A model generated the notes under the pieces. The model did no database searches. It had not been told where the DNA came from and worked only from the letters and a program-made list of their open reading frames with translations. From positions 347,501 to 411,500 of the forward strand of contig JAXRKP010000007.1 in the NCBI GenBank assembly GCA_037039925.1: a DNA stretch of 64,000 bases, read 5' to 3'. Source of the DNA: Doris montereyensis. Taxonomy: Eukaryota; Mollusca; Gastropoda; Nudibranchia; Dorididae. The position numbers and the translations under genes are program-made. Shown piece after piece: positions 48,265 to 62,300 of the stretch (position 1 is the stretch's first letter; each line of letters begins with the position of its first letter).

Positions 48265-50130
48265 ATGAGACAAAGAGGGTTTCTCCATGTAAAAACTAGC
48301 GAATCAATAACAAAGATTTTTTGTCTATAAGGTGTCAGTTCAATGTTCTTACTTTCATTGTGAGTATATGAAGCAGGAGAAAGATTAGCTGTATATATTA
48401 TCGTTGTTAAATTCAAACCTAAGAAGATGCATTTAAGCACACATAAATGCTTAAATACAGCCACATTTTTGTCAGTGAGATCTACTAAAGCTAAAGTATT
48501 CTAACACGATCTTTGATTGGCGATTCAGACGCTAGTTCATTGCAGGTCATGATTATGATTCTTGAGAGTGGAGTGGAAAACAAATTGTTGAAAAGTTCAC
48601 TGGCGTAGTGATATAATGCATGGCACAGGATTGTCATCATTCCACAATCCACACACTAGCATTGAAAACAGCCTGTACAATAATACCTATCTTTTCAAAT
48701 CATCATTGACAATAAATTACTTTTGTTTGTTTGTTATAAAGACCACACATTCAATATCAAATCAACATTATACTAAGTAATATCAATTACTAAGAGCTCT
48801 TATAAGCATGATGAATAATGAATAATGTTCCTGTAAAATTAATGAATAGAACCCAATTCAATCGAGTAACTGCTGGTAAAAATTCTCTTGCTTAAATATT
48901 CTGATGTATACGTATGCTGCCCTATTCTCAGACAAAATGACTTATTTCAACCATTGTATAATAAAAATAACAATTTTTATATTAATTTGTCAAAAGCTAA
49001 CATTTAGTATTTGATTGTGAACATTATTTTTGTCGATGTGATAATTAATTCAATGATATGAAAATCAAAACAGTTTTTGCGCCTTTTGTACTGTTGCTAA
49101 CGAAATTGTAAGAAATAAGCCATGATACCCATATCACGTTTATGAAAACATAGAAGAAATCAAGGAGACATTTCAGTGTAGAGCAAGTTGCCCACACAGA
49201 AATTAAAGAAAGTAGCAACATTGAAGAGTTTCACAGATAAAATAAAAAAACACTATTTCATAATCAAAATTTGATGAAAACCGTATTTAAATTCAAAACC
49301 ATGCACAGCTTAAAGTAATAATCAGTAATAAAATTTTTAAGTTAGTCAGCCATTATGAAGAAAGAAGAATGGGGGGGGGGGAAATAGCAGCAAATGAAGA
49401 CTTTAAATAGTTCTCTATTTCTATAAATTGGTTTAGAGGCTGCTAGCATATTAATTTTTTATCACAACGTAAGCTGCGTTTCAAACCTACATTTTGACCT
49501 AGATCTAGCACCATTAACATTATACTAAAATTCACCTCTTTGAAAATTTTGTTGTTGAGAAATCTGACACTGTGTGTTATACGTCATGCTTTGTTGGCAT
49601 CAATAGTTGGACTTGTGTAAATATGACTATTGTGGAAAAAATCAGTAGTTTCTAAAGACAAGCAAAAGCAACTACAATATATTTGCAAAATGGAAATGTT
49701 TACATTTTTTACTATGTTCTACGCAAATCAACGTACAAATGCAGAAAACTTATAGTAAACTCTGTTAACAAGATGGGATTTTTTCCCCTGAAGTAATTTT
49801 CAATGTAAAAATTCAAAATTTGTAAAACAAAATGACTCAAGGCTCACTTTTTCAAATCGTACAATAATGGAAGAAAGCTAGATGTTATAATCACGACAGG
49901 TTTTCAAACTCGACCTTTATAGATTCTACAAACGATTATGACAAGTACAGAATCCAATATTAGGCGTGAACGTAGGTATAGTCAAAAACACTAGGGAAAA
50001 TAACTCATCTACATAAATATTTTTGGTGGTTAGACCTCAACATGCCAACATTAAGAAAACGTTCTGCCATTTGTTTACACACCGTGAAAAATCCAAACTA
50101 AGATCGGACAAGCTTGAATTTGTCTTTGTT
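48265..50130. other. intergenic, no gene recognised
   Basis: AT-rich unique sequence with a G run at about 49,371. Confidence 0.5.
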
Positions 50131-50134
50131 GTAC

Positions 50135-50200
50135 TTCAAACCATTGTTGTAGTTCAAACCATCTTTGTAGTTCAAACCATCTTTGTAGTTCAAACCATCC
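50135..50200. repeat. 18-bp tandem repeat, 4 copies
   Basis: Unit ttgtagttcaaaccatct. Confidence 0.9.
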
Positions 50201-50439
50201 ATGGGTAGACCAGTACAAATTATCGTTACAACTTGCTCTCCTTTTTAGTTTTAGACTCATCATAAATAAATTTTTAAAAAAGATAAGTGTTTGAAAATTT
50301 CATGCGGAACACACACTCTCTCTAAATGTAAAATTAACATATTTAATAACAATAGACATATCAAGGCTGGATCTAAATATTGTAGAACTTAATTCAGGTA
50401 GGGAGGGAAGGTGCTGACAAGCTATTTCTACATTGGCTA

Positions 50440-51105
50440 CACAAACACATACATATGATGGGACATTCATACATTAAAACAAATATTCACACACACAATC
50501 ACACACACACACATACATATGATGGGACATTCATACATTAAAACAAATATTCACACACACAATCACACACACACACATTCATACATTAAAACATACATTC
50601 ACACACACAATCACACACACAATATGACATTCACACAATGGGACATCACACAATATGATGGGACATTCATACATTAAAACAAATATTCACACACACAATC
50701 ACACACACACACACACATACACACACACACTCAAACATACATATATGATTGGTTATTCATACATTAAATAAATATTCACACACACAGACATACAAACACA
50801 CACATATAATGGTGACATTCAGACAATTAAACACATTCACACACACACACACATAAATAGGACGGGATATGCATACATTAATAAAAAATAACAACCTCTC
50901 TCACACAAATACACACACACATAAAATATGATGGGATATTCATACACTAAAACACATATTCACACACACACATACACACTCACACAATATGATGGGACAT
51001 TCATACATTAAAACACATATTCACACACACACGTACACACTCACACAATATGATGGGACATTCATACATCAAAACACATATTCACACACACACACACAAA
51101 CATCC
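50440..51105. repeat. CA-rich minisatellite with about 50-80-bp units
   Basis: The unit mixes (cacaca)n with 'atgatgggacattcatacat' and 'taaaacaaatattcac'. Unit length varies with the CA run. Confidence 0.9.
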
Positions 51106-51383
51106 AGGGGGAGACTTGACAAAAAGGGATGATATTGCTGTCTAGAGTTCACAGAGTGAGGAGTTGTTGCTGCAACACGGGTCGGGTCAGGGCAATAAGA
51201 GTTCAAGGCAAACCAGGCGGTGTAGGGTTGAAATGAGTAAGTATCAAAAATAGATGGCAAACCAATATATATATAATATAATATAATTATAGTATAATAT
51301 ATATATCTGGGTGGGGAAACCACACACACATATAACATAGAAAAGTTAATAATAATAATACTTGAGTGACATTCAACAAGTGG

Positions 51384-51433
51384 AGGGAGGGGGGGGGGGA
51401 GGGGGGAGGGGAGGGGGGGAGGGAGGGGGGGGA
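51384..51433 (+). repeat. G-rich tract
   Basis: ggagggagggggggggg-type runs with many G4 tracts, able in principle to form a G-quadruplex. Confidence 0.9.
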
Positions 51434-51732
51434 TATCGAGTGAAACGAACAAAAGGAGGTGGGACGGTGCAGGAATTGTCGGAGGGATTGGAACGGGTGG
51501 CAAGGGAAAACACAGCAGGTGAATAAAAGGATGTGAATGGCAACCGTGAGCAAGAAACAAAATTGCCTGAGAGTTGTTACAATTGGGTGCAGTTGTGAAA
51601 TGGGAGTAGAGTGAGAAAGGGGTATGAAATACTGTGACATAATATTATAAAATGTAGGCAATGAATAAAATTGATTAAAAAAAAAAACCCAACCCCATAA
51701 AAAAGAAGGAAGAGGGGGTTATCAAAATGAAA

Positions 51733-52277
<545 letters not shown>

Positions 52278-52279
52278 AG

Positions 52280-54825
52280 ACACAGAGAGGGGGAACTGAG
52301 ACAGAGATATTAAAACTGATACTAAGAATGCTGGTGAAGTAAATAGAATGTAAAAAACATAAGCACATTATTGAATGTGTCTCAATATACATAACGTAGA
52401 TTTGTATGGAAATGGAATCACTTCTGTTGAAAGAGTCATATGGAGACATGAACTAAGAGCCTAAACATGAACATTAGGTACATTAAAAAAACAACCATGA
52501 AAACAAAAACCATCCCAGAATGTCAACACCAACTACAATACAGAGAATGGTGCACTATCATAGCTAAGAAAGAACACAAGGGTGAAAAAATAAAGAAGAA
52601 AAGTAAAACTCACAAATGTGTAAGCTGTCATAAAAGGGAGAAAAGATCACTGGAAAAAAAAAGTAACGATCCAATACTTTCAAGTGCTAAAAAGAAATAA
52701 AAAATTCAAGCATACTCAAAATGGTAGAGATACTGCAAAAACAAAACAACATGAATTGAAAAATACTTCCTCGCCCCCCCCCCCTCCTCCCCCACCCTGC
52801 CCCGCAACCCAACAAGACTAAGCGAGATGCAGAGCAAATAAATTGCTACTTTTCAGGAAGAGAACACAATCTTTCACATCGTGGTTTGTCAAAGCAAGAG
52901 CTTTTAAAACCGGAGCTCAAATATAAAAACTGACTATTCCTGTTGACGGAAACAAAGCTAAAAGGAAAGAAAATAAAAATTTCCCAACAAACATCATTGA
53001 TAAATGGTTTTGTTGTAGAGATGTCCATACAACAATATAAGATGATGAAGGTGAACAACAAAAATTGTGGTAGTAGGCGCGCATAAATATTGCAGTAAAC
53101 GTGGTAACATCAGGAGGATAAAATTACTACAGTGATCATAGAAATTACTAAAAATTTATTCATCACAATTCATAAAAAATGGGGGAAATAGAAAAAAAAA
53201 CTATACTAGCAAGCTTTAATAATGCACCAATCTTTGAACCACCCATCCCTGAGATCGGGGTTACTTCAAACAAACAAAAGAACCACCCATTACATGTCAC
53301 CACCTTTTAAAACTGCCCATTACATGTGAAAATGTGAGAGAATGCATCAAGTTTGGTTTCTATCTGATAATTCGTCCAATTTTTAATCTCGTCATTGGCA
53401 TACAGTGGTAGTTAGCTAATGTTTCGGGCATTGGTGTGGCCACTTTGTTTATTGATGTGTCATCTCATAAAATCAGATTTGTTGTCGCTTGGTGCATTAC
53501 GAAAAGCTCATTAGTATAATATATAATATTATGCTATGGGTTATAATAAAAAAAATAACCCAGCAAACCACCCCAGCTTAAAACAGAACTGAAGAGATGA
53601 AATTGTCATTATGCATTTGCTTTCTCCATTTTTTGTTCTTTTTGGCTCTATTATGCTGAATCACAATCACAATGTAAAGGGAATTAAGGTCAGTCTTTCA
53701 TATTAGACTCTCACTCTACCAAAACGTGGAAAAGTGCAATGACTTCAAGTAACGAACAGTGTGACAATGCACAGAGTAAAGTACTCATCACACGCTTCTC
53801 TAATACTAAGAATAAAATAACACAACTATAAACCACCTTTGTGTTTTATCAAAATAGCATCTGGAAGGAAGAAAAAAAGTAGGGTAAAGGAAAAGAAAAC
53901 ATGAAAGAAAATCAATCAAACACCACAAATCCATAAATAAAAAGGGAAAACAAAAATGATCACACTGTCAAAGCTCTAATAAAATTACAAGAACCATCAC
54001 CAAAATATTGCCAATCAAATGTCGGAGGTACTCAAATCATGAGAGGACAGTTATACATAATGTAAAAATATCACATCAATAATATTAAAAAGTGTAAAAT
54101 TTGAAAATTAAATTAAGAAAGTATCGTAAAATCTTAAGGTGTTCAATACACAGTAATAAACGTCACACTTTCAAGTTCGGAGTGCATGGTTTAACAGGAG
54201 AACAAATTGTAGTCTTTGACTTACGAAATCTTCGATTAAACATTTGGAATTTTTTCCATTTGGAATGATTTTCTTAAGTCATCTATTTGCGTAAAGCCAG
54301 TCAGAGTTTTTTCAGCATAAACTTGATTTAAGAACAAAAAAAGAAAAGAAAAAATGAACAAGAGTAAATGTTAATCATCTATTTAAAGGGAATCATCTTT
54401 CCTTTCTTAATGCTCACAGTTTCCTCCTGTTAAAACAAGCCACTAAGGAAAACAATATGATTGAATGGTGTTGAAAAGCAAAATTGCTAGAACAATATCA
54501 AAAACATGGAAAAGGAATGTCTACATCAAAGCTTCATGTTAAAAACTTGGTATTTTCTGACCTTCAACAGATGAAATTAAATCCTTCGAGATCATTGAAG
54601 CATCTGGCAAAAGTGGGTGTTAAAACGTTCAGGGATAAACGGAACAATAACAACAGGATACATGATATCATTTTTTCAGGCTTATCAATTCTGCCTCTGA
54701 CGCAGAAATTCTACTTCAACCGTTGCCTAGCCAACACGATTTCGCTTCACTTATACTTCGTCAAAGCCTTAAAATCTTACATTTTTAATCCTAAGATACA
54801 CTTGATATGCAGCCATGGAACATCA
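52280..54825. other. intergenic, no gene recognised
   Basis: AT-rich unique sequence with a C run at 52,775. A 136-residue + frame at 54484-54894 has no recognisable motif and lies antisense to the 3' end of the Ras-GAP gene. Confidence 0.5.
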
Positions 54826-54826
54826 A

Positions 54827-54832
54827 TTTATT
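54827..54832 (-). terminator. candidate polyadenylation signal of the Ras-GAP gene
   Basis: AATAAA on the minus strand, about 82 bp after the proposed TAG stop. Confidence 0.3.
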
Positions 54833-54913
54833 TTCAGCCGAACATGAGACCCAGCGTTGACAATTATAAAAAAATGATTTATAGCACGCAATGAGTGATG
54901 GCTGGCCTCTAAA

Positions 54914-55210
54914 CTATAGCATCTCTTCTCCGCTGTCGCTGATGCTCCTGGGCCGTGGTGACACAGGAACCGAGATACTGCCACGGCTTCTAGACGCGAT
55001 AGACACGATGCTCCCCCAGAGGAAATGGATGACACGCTGTTCCGCGGTTCGTTGAAAGTCTGGTGGGACATGGCAATTTGTTCGGTGACGTCCAGGACGG
55101 ATGAGACCATGTCCAGCTCACACATGGCTTCTTCGCATTCCTTACAGTCTTCCGTTGATTCTGTTGGCTCTTTGGTTGTCATTGACTTGCGTAGTTCATG
55201 TTGCACTTTC
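54914..55210 (-). CDS. Ras-GAP terminal exon F
   Basis: Acceptor ccctggtag, phase 2 in. It encodes KVQHELRKSMTTKEPTESTE, then ECEEAMCELDMVSSVLDVTE, then NEPRNSVSSISSG. At the run of five G (55013-55017) one extra base gives a Ser/Arg/Pro-rich end (SRSRGSISVPVSPRPRSISD, SGEEML) and TAG at 54914. Without it the frame runs on to about 54823 in an unremarkable sequence. I prefer the first reading because the other exons also lack single bases. Confidence 0.7.
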
Positions 55211-58200
55211 CTACCAGGGTGTGGAAAAGAGACAACGAGAAAGTGGATCTGAATAACCTAAGTTATAATATACTATTTAAAAAAAAAGAAGACTTTGTTT
55301 GCCGACATTTATGCTGTGTCATAGAAGTTTTACAAAGTGCTTTCATTTCATTACGATGCAGCATAAATGTCTGTTTACAGACAACAGACATATCTAGAAC
55401 GCCTCATAGCATGTGCCGACACCATTTGACCTGCAATATCCATGCAGCACGCATGCGCAGTGACATTACCTTGACCGAGAGAGTTCAGAGGTCGGGTTAA
55501 ACTGTATAACAGGTGATGTCATCTGAACTTTTTGTCTTAGGTATGGAAAGTTTCATGAACAGGGCTCATGGTGTTGTAGCATGGATACCAAATCTACTAT
55601 ATATCAAAGGGAGAGGAGTTTCCTTTTACATTGATGCTATACATGACAGCCATTCACTCCCGTTTCATTTTCAAAATTAGGACAAAAGATGAGCAAATTT
55701 ATCCTATTTTTTATAAAATGTGTAAATTTTTGGTCTAGGGCAGCTTGTTTAGAGGGATAAAAACCTCATTTATGAATAGTTTTCATGTTTTCAAACTTTT
55801 ACCTGATTTTGTCCTTGGTGTGAGCCAGTTGAGAGTAGATGATCTGAGCATCCAGGTCTGGGTCTAAGGGATCCTGCCAGTCTCCTAGAACCACTCCGTG
55901 GTAAGTTGGACTGCAACCTGGGGCTGTGGGTGGTGGAACAAAACACAAGCAAGATTAAACCGACAATCTAACATAAGGCAAGCATGCTATTGTATGAGCA
56001 ATATGAGTCATAGGAAAATATTGAACTAATGGTCCAACAAAACACAAGCAAATTAGCATGTGAGCAATCTATGAAAATATCAAAAAATAATCTAACAAAA
56101 CACAAGCAAATTTGTATGTATGCAATCTATGAAAATATCAAAAAATAATCTAACAAAACATAAGCAAATTTGCATGTGAGCAATCTATGAAAATATCAAA
56201 AAATAATCTAACAAAACACAAGCAAATTTGCATGTGAGCAATCTATGAAAATATCAAAAAATAATCTAACAAAACACAAGCAAATTTGCATGTGAGCAAT
56301 CTATGAAAATATAAAAATAATCTAACAAAACACAAGCAAATTAGTATGTGAGCAATCTATGAAAAGAATAAACTAATGATCTAACAAAACACAAAAATGA
56401 ATTTGTTCTACTTCTTATGTCAGCCAGGGTGAAAATTGCAAAGTCATACATGTTCAACTAGGCATATGACACGGTTGATGACAAACTAAACACCATTTTA
56501 GACCTCAAGCATTTACGCCGGATTACTAAAGATAGAACAGAATAGAGATTCTTAGTTGCAAAACTTTTCAGGTCAGTCCAGGCAGAAGAGTCAGATGACA
56601 CTTCAGTGGACGGGCCAAAGGTCAGGTAGGTCACATGTTTTCTGTTATAACTCTGGGTCGCCAGCTTTGGCACAGTGCTATCACTCCATTTTCATAATTA
56701 TTGACCAACTCAATGTTTGAGTATTATTGTTATTTGAGTACAATTACTTGCCCCTCCCTTCATACGTCTACTAAACACTACATTAACAGTGTGCTGTGCC
56801 TCTGAAGCCATTTGAATTCAGCCCTGAAGAAAACATGTGCCTTACCCATGTCTAGGTCTTTGCGACAGCAGTTCCATTTGTCTCCTTGAAAACCCCTGGG
56901 TGAAAGGTTTCTATTCTGCATGCGTTGTACTTGCAAGTTTTATGGATGGCAGAAATCCAGGCTGTTAGCTCATTCACATCCTGATGAAGGAAAATTTCAG
57001 ATGAAAATAAAGTTTACATAAAAATGCAATGGTTGATGTACGGATAAGTCAGCATTATATCAACTGTATACAAAAGTGCAACGGTTTGGCTTTGGTTAAA
57101 AAAATTAACTTTATAAACTGTGTACAAAAAGTACAATGATGCATTTTGGCAGGAGAATGAACGTTACATCATAGAAATGTAATGATTGGGTTTCGCAACA
57201 AAATATATTTGACCTAGTATTGATTTGTCATAAGAAAAAGATGGATAGCAACAACTTTTTTATGCCGTGATAAACAATACTAAAATATCTACTGATTGAG
57301 AACATTATTTCACATAAAAATAGCATTAAAAAGATTTAAACAAAAACCCAAAACACATATGCCCCATCCATGCCAGTATAAAATTTAGTCAGGAGACTCA
57401 ATTCTCCGCATATACTTACTTGAGCATGACATCTCCGATGGGACCAGTTATCGATCCACCTACCTGACAGGGGGGGGGGGGGGGGGGGGTAACTGTTACT
57501 TGAAAAACTAAAGAAAATTGGCTGAGAGGCCGACACTTTGTCTCTGGACTACCGAGTCCCCTCATTACTTTAAGACAGACAAAGCAAATGGGAAAAAATT
57601 ATTGTACAGCAGACCTGCCACTCTAAATTTTCAAAATCAGGACCTAGATGTAAAAAATCAGGATCCTGGGGGAAAATCAGGATACAAGAACGATTTCAGG
57701 TATAGAGTCAACCGGTCACCTAATCTTTAACTTAATAATAAAATAAGGTCATTGTCGACGCTGGTTCTGCCTTTTCCAGGTAAAATATCCATTATAATAG
57801 ACCCCCCCCCCCCCCCCCCTGCCCCCTGTGCCAATAAAACCTGAATTCTAGTACTAAATCAGCATTACAGTTGCCTCCTTCCCACCCATTGTTTACAAAC
57901 TGGAAGTGGAAGACACACTCACTTTTCCTCTCTTTCTCATCAGTGGTCACTTATCTTGCTAATCATTGCTATCATATTTTCACATTTTTCACACACGCAT
58001 GCCCACCCTACTTCTGCTAACCGGGTCAGGCATACGTGCATGACATACCTGTCAATTATCATCCAACTTCTATTCTTCCTTGCATTTGCCTTTCACCTTT
58101 CACTTCATAAATTGTTGCTCACTCCTTCTCTTACACAAACACTCACATACTTTCGTGATCACATGAAACACACACAAAAAATACTCTCTTTCTCTTTTTA

Positions 58201-59305
58201 CACACACACACACGCGCACGACATTTCTCTCTCTGACACGCGTGTGATCGCACTTTGCTGCAAGGTGAGTCATATTGTTTCAAATATTTTAATCTCGACT
58301 TGATTTAGATCTATTAGATCTACTTAAGAGTACAGATACAGATCATCTAGACCTAAATCTAGACATCCCTGATACTAGGGACGTTTATATCTAGATCTAG
58401 ATCTAACAAGTCATTGAATATCAGCGAAGCCTTCTGCTTGATCAGTTTGAAATTCAAGACTCAAGTAATCGCGGTGGCCCTCACGTAATCATACAATGAT
58501 TTTTGACATCTCAAACAAGTACAGCACGAGTACTCTGAAGAATGGACAGCGAGAACAATATAATAGCTAAGAATCGATATACCATTACTCATAATAACAT
58601 GAATCCTATATAGGCACGACATCCGGCTATTGGCTGATTAAAAACAAAAATCGCACGCTGAATATACAGAACAATGCCGTTCAGGCAACGACTGCAGTTG
58701 TTTAAACAAAAAAATCGGGATGGGCAAAACGAAAATCAGAATTTCGCAAATTTCCGCTAAAAAATCGGGATAATTCTGATTAAACCGGGATAAATGGCAG
58801 GTCTGGTACAGGCAGAAAAGTTCACGGCTTAGTCTTACCTTGGCTTGAAATAGAGAATAGCGTTGCTCTCGTCTGAGGACTTGTGGATAAGCTGTCCCAT
58901 GTTAGATTTTCCCAAGGCTCCGAATCCAGTTTTTCCACAGCACAAATGTTGTCCACCATCACCATGATTTCATCCTGGTTAATCAATGCATGACCAGACA
59001 TGAGTGAGAGAAAAGGTGAGGGAAAAATAAAAAGAGAAAGATGAGAGAGCAAACTGGGGAATAATTAAAAAGTAAAGTTCCAGCAAGGGCATTATGGCCC
59101 ATGGTGTCGGAGCTTATCTCGGTTTCTGTAGCGTGAAGCAAAACAGGTGATAATAATGTATAAAGTACTTAGATGTCACTTGTACATGTGTCCATGTAAA
59201 GCATTTTAACCCGTGATCAAACCAATCCACTTCAATGCAATGCTTTCTCACTTTGTATCTGTAAGGCCTATCCTTTGTCAGCTGTATGAGGGCTGATATA
59301 ATAAC

Positions 59306-59360
<55 letters not shown>

Positions 59361-62300
59361 TAATAATAATAATAAAAATAATAATAATAATAATATAATA
59401 ATGCACATTTATATTGCACCAACATCTCATATAAAGAGCCAACAGAAAATGGTTGTTTAATTGGAGACAAATAATAATCTCTTTTAAAATAATTATGTTT
59501 GACTTAATTGCAGTTCATGATGATAAGGGGCATAAGAATACAAATTTTGACCTAGATTGGACTATATCATACCTCGGAGCCCTCCAAAGGTCGGACATTT
59601 TCCTCGGTCCGATGATAGTCCAATCTAGGTCAAAATTTGCTTAATAGCATTAAGCTCAGGTAAAAGTAACACATTTTGTACTTACCTCCTCTGGTGATTT
59701 TCTGTAGCACAGCATGACTCGTGTCAGGTAAAAGTAGCACTTTTTCAATACGATCGGACGGAATAGCCTTTTACAATGGTAGTGACACTTTTGGAGATAG
59801 CCCTGGATGAGGATCGTCTCGTTGCTCTCCTGCCTCACCAGGAACTTTTGAGAAGCTAAAATGTAAGTGAAAACATATTTAGTTTGATGGGCCTTTTTAA
59901 ATGATAAAAATATGATTCAAACCAAAGACACACTAAGCAAAAATGCAAAACACTGGAAGGAACTGACAAGACTTGTGAGTACAGATGACAGTGTACGAAT
60001 GTGAGGCATTGTATCGAAATCGTAGTGTTCTGAGTTTGTAATCAAGACGACACTGGCTGAAAACGATGGCTGGCCCTGGTGTTTTTTCAAACGTTGTACT
60101 TGTAGGAAAGGTACTTCACTCTGCTTTCCTAACATGACTCAATTGTCAGAATGTTAATACAAAGCGCCTAACAAGTTGCTGTACTGTGTGCTCCAAAGGG
60201 AGTTAAGAAGGACTTTGAATGAAATGGCCTGCTAGGGGATATACAATAATGAAAAACTGCACTCATGCGGGGATACAGACTAAAAAAATCAAGCTTTGTC
60301 TTTAACTGTACGTGTGTGCCAATCTGTATGTTTGTTCTTGTTATCATACTGCAATACACCTACTTAGGACAACGATGAAAGTAAACAATTTTAACTAGGA
60401 TAAAGCTGCTTTACAGGGGAGTAGATGATCCTACCCTCCAAGAGTCTCCTGATGTCTTGCAGGTCGGTCTTGGCTGACCAAAGGCTAAGTGAGTTAACCC
60501 TAACAGAAAACAACCTGCTGCCTTGCAGGTCAGTCTTGACTGACCAAATGCTAAGGGAGTTAACCCTGACAGAAAAGAACAACCTGCTGCCTTGCAGGCT
60601 GGTATTGAATGACCACACACTAAGGGAGTTAACCCTGACAGAAAATAACAAGACCTGGTAGGGGGCCTCAAGGTGGCAGCCCCACCATCTACCTAGGGTA
60701 CAGTGGGCTAATCCCCTGCTTATCTGAAACCTAACTGATGCAGAGAAATAAATATAATATAACCGCTTCACCTTTCAACGACAAAAATGGAAACGAACAC
60801 GGACTGTGATTTTTGGAACATGGAATGTTAGGGCAATATATGGAAAAGAGTTAGAATTAGTTGAAGAAATGGAAAAATTCAAAGTGGACATTTTGCCTAT
60901 TACAGAAAAAAAAAAAAAAAAAAAAAAAGGACAAGGAATAGAAAATGTAGGACGAAATCATATTTTCATCTTCTTAGGAGTAGATATCAAAGATAGAGCT
61001 AGAGCAGGAGTAGGTCTCCTAGTGCATAAAAAGCATGAAAGCTACTAGAAAGATGGAAATTTATAAGCCCACGGCTATTAAAGGTAAATATTAAACCAAA
61101 GGAAGAGAAATTAAATTATTTATAGCTTATGGACAACATAATCAAATCCTGATGTCTATGGTTTAATCACAATGCATGACGATTTCAAAGCTGCAACAGT
61201 GAAATCTAAAATTTCTTGATAACATCTGTTTACAGTGGCTGAAAATTAGCTTATAGCCATGTGGGACTTTGGCTTCATGGGTTGACATAGGAGAATATCT
61301 TGATATTAATATATATCTATAATAAATAAATGCTGGCAAGCCTAAACTGTGATCCAATCAAGTGTCTTCATTTCTCAATCGTTCAGGCTCAAATTTTCTG
61401 GAAGGTTACAAATGGCCTTTAGAACAATACATCATTTTTTTGGTGACAATTAATTAAATAATTTCTGCATTGTTTTGCTGAAAACTTTATTTTCTTGTTT
61501 TTTAAAAGCCAAATTTTAACCAAAGCCAAGCCATTGCACTTTTACATACAGTTTTTGAAGTTTATTTTTCTACCAAAGCCAAACCATTGCACTTTTGTAC
61601 ACAGTTTATAAAGTTTATTTTTCTACCAAAGCCAAACCATTGCACTTTTGTACACAGTTTATAAAGTTTATTTTTCTACCAAAACCAAACCATTGCACTT
61701 TACACACAGTTTATAAAGTTTATTTTTCAAAGCCAAATCATTGCACTTTTACACACAGTTTATAAAGTTTATTTTTCTACCAAAGCCAAACCATCGCACT
61801 TTTACACACAGTTTATAAAGTTTATTTTTCTACCAAAGCCAAAATCATTGCACTTTTGTACACAGTTTATAAAGTTTATTTTTCTACCAAAGCCAAACCA
61901 TTGCACTTTTACACACAGTTTATAAAGTTTATTTTTCTACCAAAGCCAAACCATTGCACTTTTTTACACAGTTTATAAAGTTTATTTTTCTACCAAAGCC
62001 AAACCATTGCACTTTTGTACACAGTTTATAAAGTTTATTTTTCTACCAAAGCCAAACCATTGCACTTTTACACACAGTTTATAAAGTTTATTTTTCTACC
62101 AAAGCCAAACCATCGCACTTTTTGTACACAATTTATAAAGTTTATTTTTCTACCAAAGCCAAACCATTGCACTTTTACACACAGTTTATAAAGTTTATTT
62201 TCTTCCAAAGCCAAATCATTGCACTTTTGTACACAGTTTATAAAGTTTATTTCTCTACCAAAGCCAAAAGACTTCAATTTAAAGCAACACTATTAAGATG

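Noticed and set aside
54484..54894. 136-residue frame on the + strand
   Set aside because: No recognisable motif, antisense to the 3' end of the Ras-GAP gene and in AT-rich non-conserved sequence.
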